This document shows positions 5,614 to 7,568 of a stretch of 7,568 nt of DNA, piece after piece. A program made the translations under genes and the position numbers. The notes beneath the pieces were generated by a model. The model was not told where the DNA came from. It did no database searches and saw only the letters and a program-made list of their open reading frames with translations. How positions within the stretch are numbered: the stretch's first letter is position 1; every line of letters begins with the position of its first letter. The DNA comes from Bordetella parapertussis (GTDB lineage Bacteria > Pseudomonadota > Gammaproteobacteria > Burkholderiales > Burkholderiaceae_B). Where the stretch lies: the NCBI GenBank assembly GCA_945882005.1, contig CAMCWG010000142.1, positions 1 through 7,568 of the forward strand, written 5' to 3'.

Positions 5614-6225
5614 ATGAAACTATACGGATTACCCGGTGCGTGCTCACTCGTCGACCATATTGCGCTGCAGTGGGTCGGAAAGCCCTTTGAATACGTCGCC
5701 GTGGGCCGTGACGCACTGAAACAGGCGCCCTTTCTTGCGGTCAGCCCAATGGGAGCAGTCCCCGCCATAGACGATGCGGGCTTCACTCTCACGCAGAACT
5801 GTGCAATTCTTGAATACCTTGCAGAGAAAAATCCAGAGGCAAAGCTACTCGGTGGTGAGTCGCTTAAGGCCCGCTCAGAAGCACGTCGTTGGCTGGCGTT
5901 TTGTAACTCGGATATCCATAAGACCTACAGCATGATTTTCGGTGCGGCTAGGTTGGTATCGGAGGCTGGCGGCCAATCTGAGTTAAGTAAAAATGCATCC
6001 CAACGCGTGCGTGAAATGTATGCAATCGTTGACAAGCATCTCGCTGGACGCGACTGGTTGTCCGAAGGACGCTCCGTCGCAGACGCCTATTTATACGTGA
6101 CCTTGCGCTGGGCGAATGCCAAAAAAATCGACATATCAGATATGCCCAACTTGCAAGCACACTACAACCGTATGTCCGCAGATGCCTCGGTACAAGCCGC
6201 TTTGGCGGCAGAGGGCTTGAAGTAA
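5614..6225 (+). CDS. gst: Beta-class glutathione S-transferase
   Basis: This 203-residue cytosolic protein closely resembles the E. coli GstA type (201 residues), which conjugates glutathione to electrophiles or uses it in redox and isomerisation reactions. The N-terminal thioredoxin-fold domain opens MKLYGLPGACSLVDHIAL, with Cys10 in the PGACS motif, the mixed-disulfide/catalytic cysteine of the beta class. The cis-Pro loop is MGAVPAI (46-52), and the gamma-glutamyl-binding segment is LTQNCAILEYLA (59-70), with Gln61-Asn62 where Glu-Ser is found in many other classes. The helical domain has IHKTY (101-105) with His102 at the place of GstA His106, then SVADAYLYVTLRWA (154-167), the N-capping box/Asp motif, and ends AALAAEGLK as in GstA. 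The ATG at 5614 has AAGGA eight bases upstream. The gene diverges from the dehydrogenase-aldolase operon and is followed immediately by a strong terminator. A link to that operon through a shared regulatory region is possible but not shown. Confidence 0.94.
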   Translation: MKLYGLPGACSLVDHIALQWVGKPFEYVAVGRDALKQAPFLAVSPMGAVPAIDDAGFTLTQNCAILEYLAEKNPEAKLLGGESLKARSEARRWLAFCNSDIHKTYSMIFGAARLVSEAGGQSELSKNASQRVREMYAIVDKHLAGRDWLSEGRSVADAYLYVTLRWANAKKIDISDMPNLQAHYNRMSADASVQAALAAEGLK

Positions 6226-6236
6226 ATCATCATGAG

Positions 6237-6267
6237 TAATGGGCGCGATATGCGCCCATTATTTTTT
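6237..6267 (+). terminator. Rho-independent terminator of the glutathione transferase gene
   Basis: TAATGGGCGC at 6237-6246 pairs perfectly with GCGCCCATTA at 6252-6261 around a GATAT loop, and TTTTTT follows at 6262-6267: a ten-pair GC-cored stem with a U-tract, starting 12 bases after the transferase stop codon. The stem's distal end and U-tract overlap the stop codon and last lysine codons of the convergent VWA gene. In the minus direction the stem has no U-tract after it, so it should terminate mainly plus-strand transcription. Confidence 0.9.
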
Positions 6268-7568
6268 GCAATTTGTCGGTCCAAGTGCGTCTTGTGCTGC
6301 GCGGTCTAAGCTGATGTTCAGCTCTTTTACACTGGTTGCGGTATAGACTTTGCCACCAGTGGCTGCTGCGACGCAGTTCGCCGCACCCGTCCCACCGATA
6401 TCCACGACATTTATTTTTAGATGCGGCTTGGTTTTTTTGAGTTGTTGCGCGACGTAACATGGATCGCCGTTACAGGATTCAGCGCCGTCGGAAACTAACA
6501 AGATCATCGCTTCGCGTGTGACGCCATCGACAAGTTGCCCTGCTTCGTACAAGCCATCTCCAAGGGGCGTTCCACCCTTGGGTGTTAGCTGAGACAGCCG
6601 GTTAATCATTTGCCCACGCTGGCTTGGGGGAAAACGCCCCATATTGTTTGCATTCGGACAACTCTCAGCAACAACAAGACCTGATTGCACGTCTCGGGGT
6701 AAGCGTTGCACAACACCAATGGTCGCCTGGCGAGCGATTGAGATGCGAGTTGGCTCTGCCGTCAGTTGCTCATAGCGTGCCATTTCAGCTGGTGTTGGTC
6801 GATAGCCAGGACGGCTTGCGCGCTGTTTTAACTGACCCAACCATTTCTCATCTTCAGGCGTAGCCGAAATATTCAAGTCCATCGATCCCGATGAATCAAA
6901 CATGACAACCATTTCTGGCGCGAGTTCAGGTGGCCTATCACCTGGACAAACATTCTTCGCATTGTCGATCGTCACCGGGGGCTTGGGCACCGGCTTTGGC
7001 GGAGGCGGAGGCGGAGGCTCGGGCTTCACCGGTTCTGGCGGAGGATCTTCAACTGGCTGGTCGAGCGGTTTTGTCTGCGGTTCAGGTTCTGGCTTAGGTG
7101 CCTCTTGTGCGGGCGGATCCGGCGTAGCAGGGATTGGCTCCGGCACTACCGGAGGAACAACGGGCGGTTGTGGCGATACCTCTGGCGTCGTTGGTATGGT
7201 CTGAGGCAGTGCTGGCGCAGCTTGTCTCGGCGAAAGCGGGCAAAACAACCACCACAGCAAAAAGAGGATCAGCAAAAGTGCGAGCAAGCCCAACAGCCAA
7301 GGGATGACGTTCCTCGTTGTAGTTAAGGCCGAGACTGGTGGTACAGGGCGTGCTAAGACTGGTCTTCGGGACTTGGATGCAATTGCACTATCCCAATACA
7401 GAATAACCGGCTGGTCACCTACGCTGTATATCGCTTCGATCGGCGGAGGCTGGCTTGCGTCTTGCAATAGACGTATAAGCGCTGGATCAGGCGTTGAATC
7501 GCCCGCCAGTGACGCAGCCCGTGTGCGGATCGCATCCAGTCGCGCAAAGATTTGACTATTCAGGGCTT
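6259..7568 (-). CDS. Membrane-anchored VWA-domain protein with proline-rich linker (5' end outside window)
   Basis: The frame stays open from the TAA at 6261-6259 to the window edge, giving 435 visible residues; a TTG at 7467 and other internal codons are not needed as starts. A soluble N-terminal part containing PVILYWDSA comes first, then an Arg/Lys-rich stretch (KSRRPVLAR), one transmembrane helix (VIPWLLGLLALLLILFLLWW, visible residues about 87-106), and a linker of roughly 90 residues with about 39 prolines, including seven in a row. The von Willebrand A domain follows: MVVMFDSSGSM gives the DxSxS MIDAS motif at Asp224, GGTPLGDG supplies Thr333, and VSDGAESC supplies Asp360. Positive residues before the helix predict a cytosolic N-terminus and periplasmic VWA domain. 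Six cysteines lie beyond the helix, compatible with disulfides. VWA domains bind ligands through Mg2+; the partner is unknown. It converges on the glutathione transferase gene. Confidence 0.88.
   Translation of the reverse strand, partial: ALNSQIFARLDAIRTRAASLAGDSTPDPALIRLLQDASQPPPIEAIYSVGDQPVILYWDSAIASKSRRPVLARPVPPVSALTTTRNVIPWLLGLLALLLILFLLWWLFCPLSPRQAAPALPQTIPTTPEVSPQPPVVPPVVPEPIPATPDPPAQEAPKPEPEPQTKPLDQPVEDPPPEPVKPEPPPPPPPKPVPKPPVTIDNAKNVCPGDRPPELAPEMVVMFDSSGSMDLNISATPEDEKWLGQLKQRASRPGYRPTPAEMARYEQLTAEPTRISIARQATIGVVQRLPRDVQSGLVVAESCPNANNMGRFPPSQRGQMINRLSQLTPKGGTPLGDGLYEAGQLVDGVTREAMILLVSDGAESCNGDPCYVAQQLKKTKPHLKINVVDIGGTGAANCVAAATGGKVYTATSVKELNISLDRAAQDALGPTNCKK
6998..7018. repeat. Hexanucleotide tandem repeat (GGCGGA, about 3.5 copies) in the VWA gene
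   Basis: GGCGGA is repeated three and a half times without interruption. Read on the minus strand it encodes alternating CCT/CCG proline codons of the seven-proline run. Because the unit is six bases, copy-number change would add or remove Pro-Pro without shifting the frame. Confidence 0.7.

Noticed and set aside
6902..7204. A plus-strand glycine-rich open frame of about 100 codons
   Set aside because: It is the antisense reading of the proline-rich linker of the VWA gene; low complexity, no ribosome binding site, and the minus-strand protein has clear domains.
7465..7467. TTG start codon for the VWA protein
   Set aside because: No ribosome binding site is evident and the same frame continues open with normal residue composition to the window edge.

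Overview
The window looks like chromosomal DNA of a Gram-negative proteobacterium, most likely a betaproteobacterium of the Burkholderiales (an inference from gene families and moderate GC; no rRNA or other marker is present). Genes are tightly packed. The longest stretch without a gene is about 165 bases, and I see no tRNA, rRNA, CRISPR array, insertion sequence or prophage gene. It reads as an ordinary catabolic/housekeeping region, not a defence or mobile island.

Layout. (1) Positions 1-1079, plus strand: the 3' end of a CaiB/BaiF (family III) CoA-transferase, then a crotonase-fold enoyl-CoA hydratase/isomerase, probably one operon for CoA activation and beta-oxidation-like breakdown of a carboxylic acid. 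(2) 1149-2504, plus: a complete metallo-beta-lactamase/beta-CASP ribonuclease related to CPSF-73 and Thermus TTHA0252. (3) 2582-3574, plus: a ketopantoate-reductase-family NADPH oxidoreductase. (4) 5448-3564, minus: a two-gene operon of a tartrate dehydrogenase/D-malate decarboxylating dehydrogenase (TtuC/DmlA type) followed by an HpcH/HpaI class II pyruvate aldolase. Its last gene overlaps the reductase gene tail to tail by 11 bases. (5) 5614-6225, plus: a beta-class glutathione S-transferase, divergent from the dehydrogenase operon. (6) 7568-6259, minus: a membrane-anchored von Willebrand factor A (VWA) protein with a long proline-rich linker. Its 5' end lies outside the window, and it converges on the transferase gene through a terminator that it overlaps.

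How the genes may work together: the CoA-transferase and crotonase suggest acyl-CoA catabolism, and the dehydrogenase/aldolase pair suggests catabolism of hydroxy- and oxo-acids to pyruvate. The ribonuclease and VWA protein look functionally unrelated. The less ordinary parts are the crotonase active site (the usual catalytic Glu of the FGxPE motif is Phe), the repeat-rich divergent regulatory region at 5449-5613, the terminator that doubles as the VWA gene's last codons, and the incomplete VWA protein with six cysteines on its predicted periplasmic side. I found no convincing previously undescribed multi-gene system.
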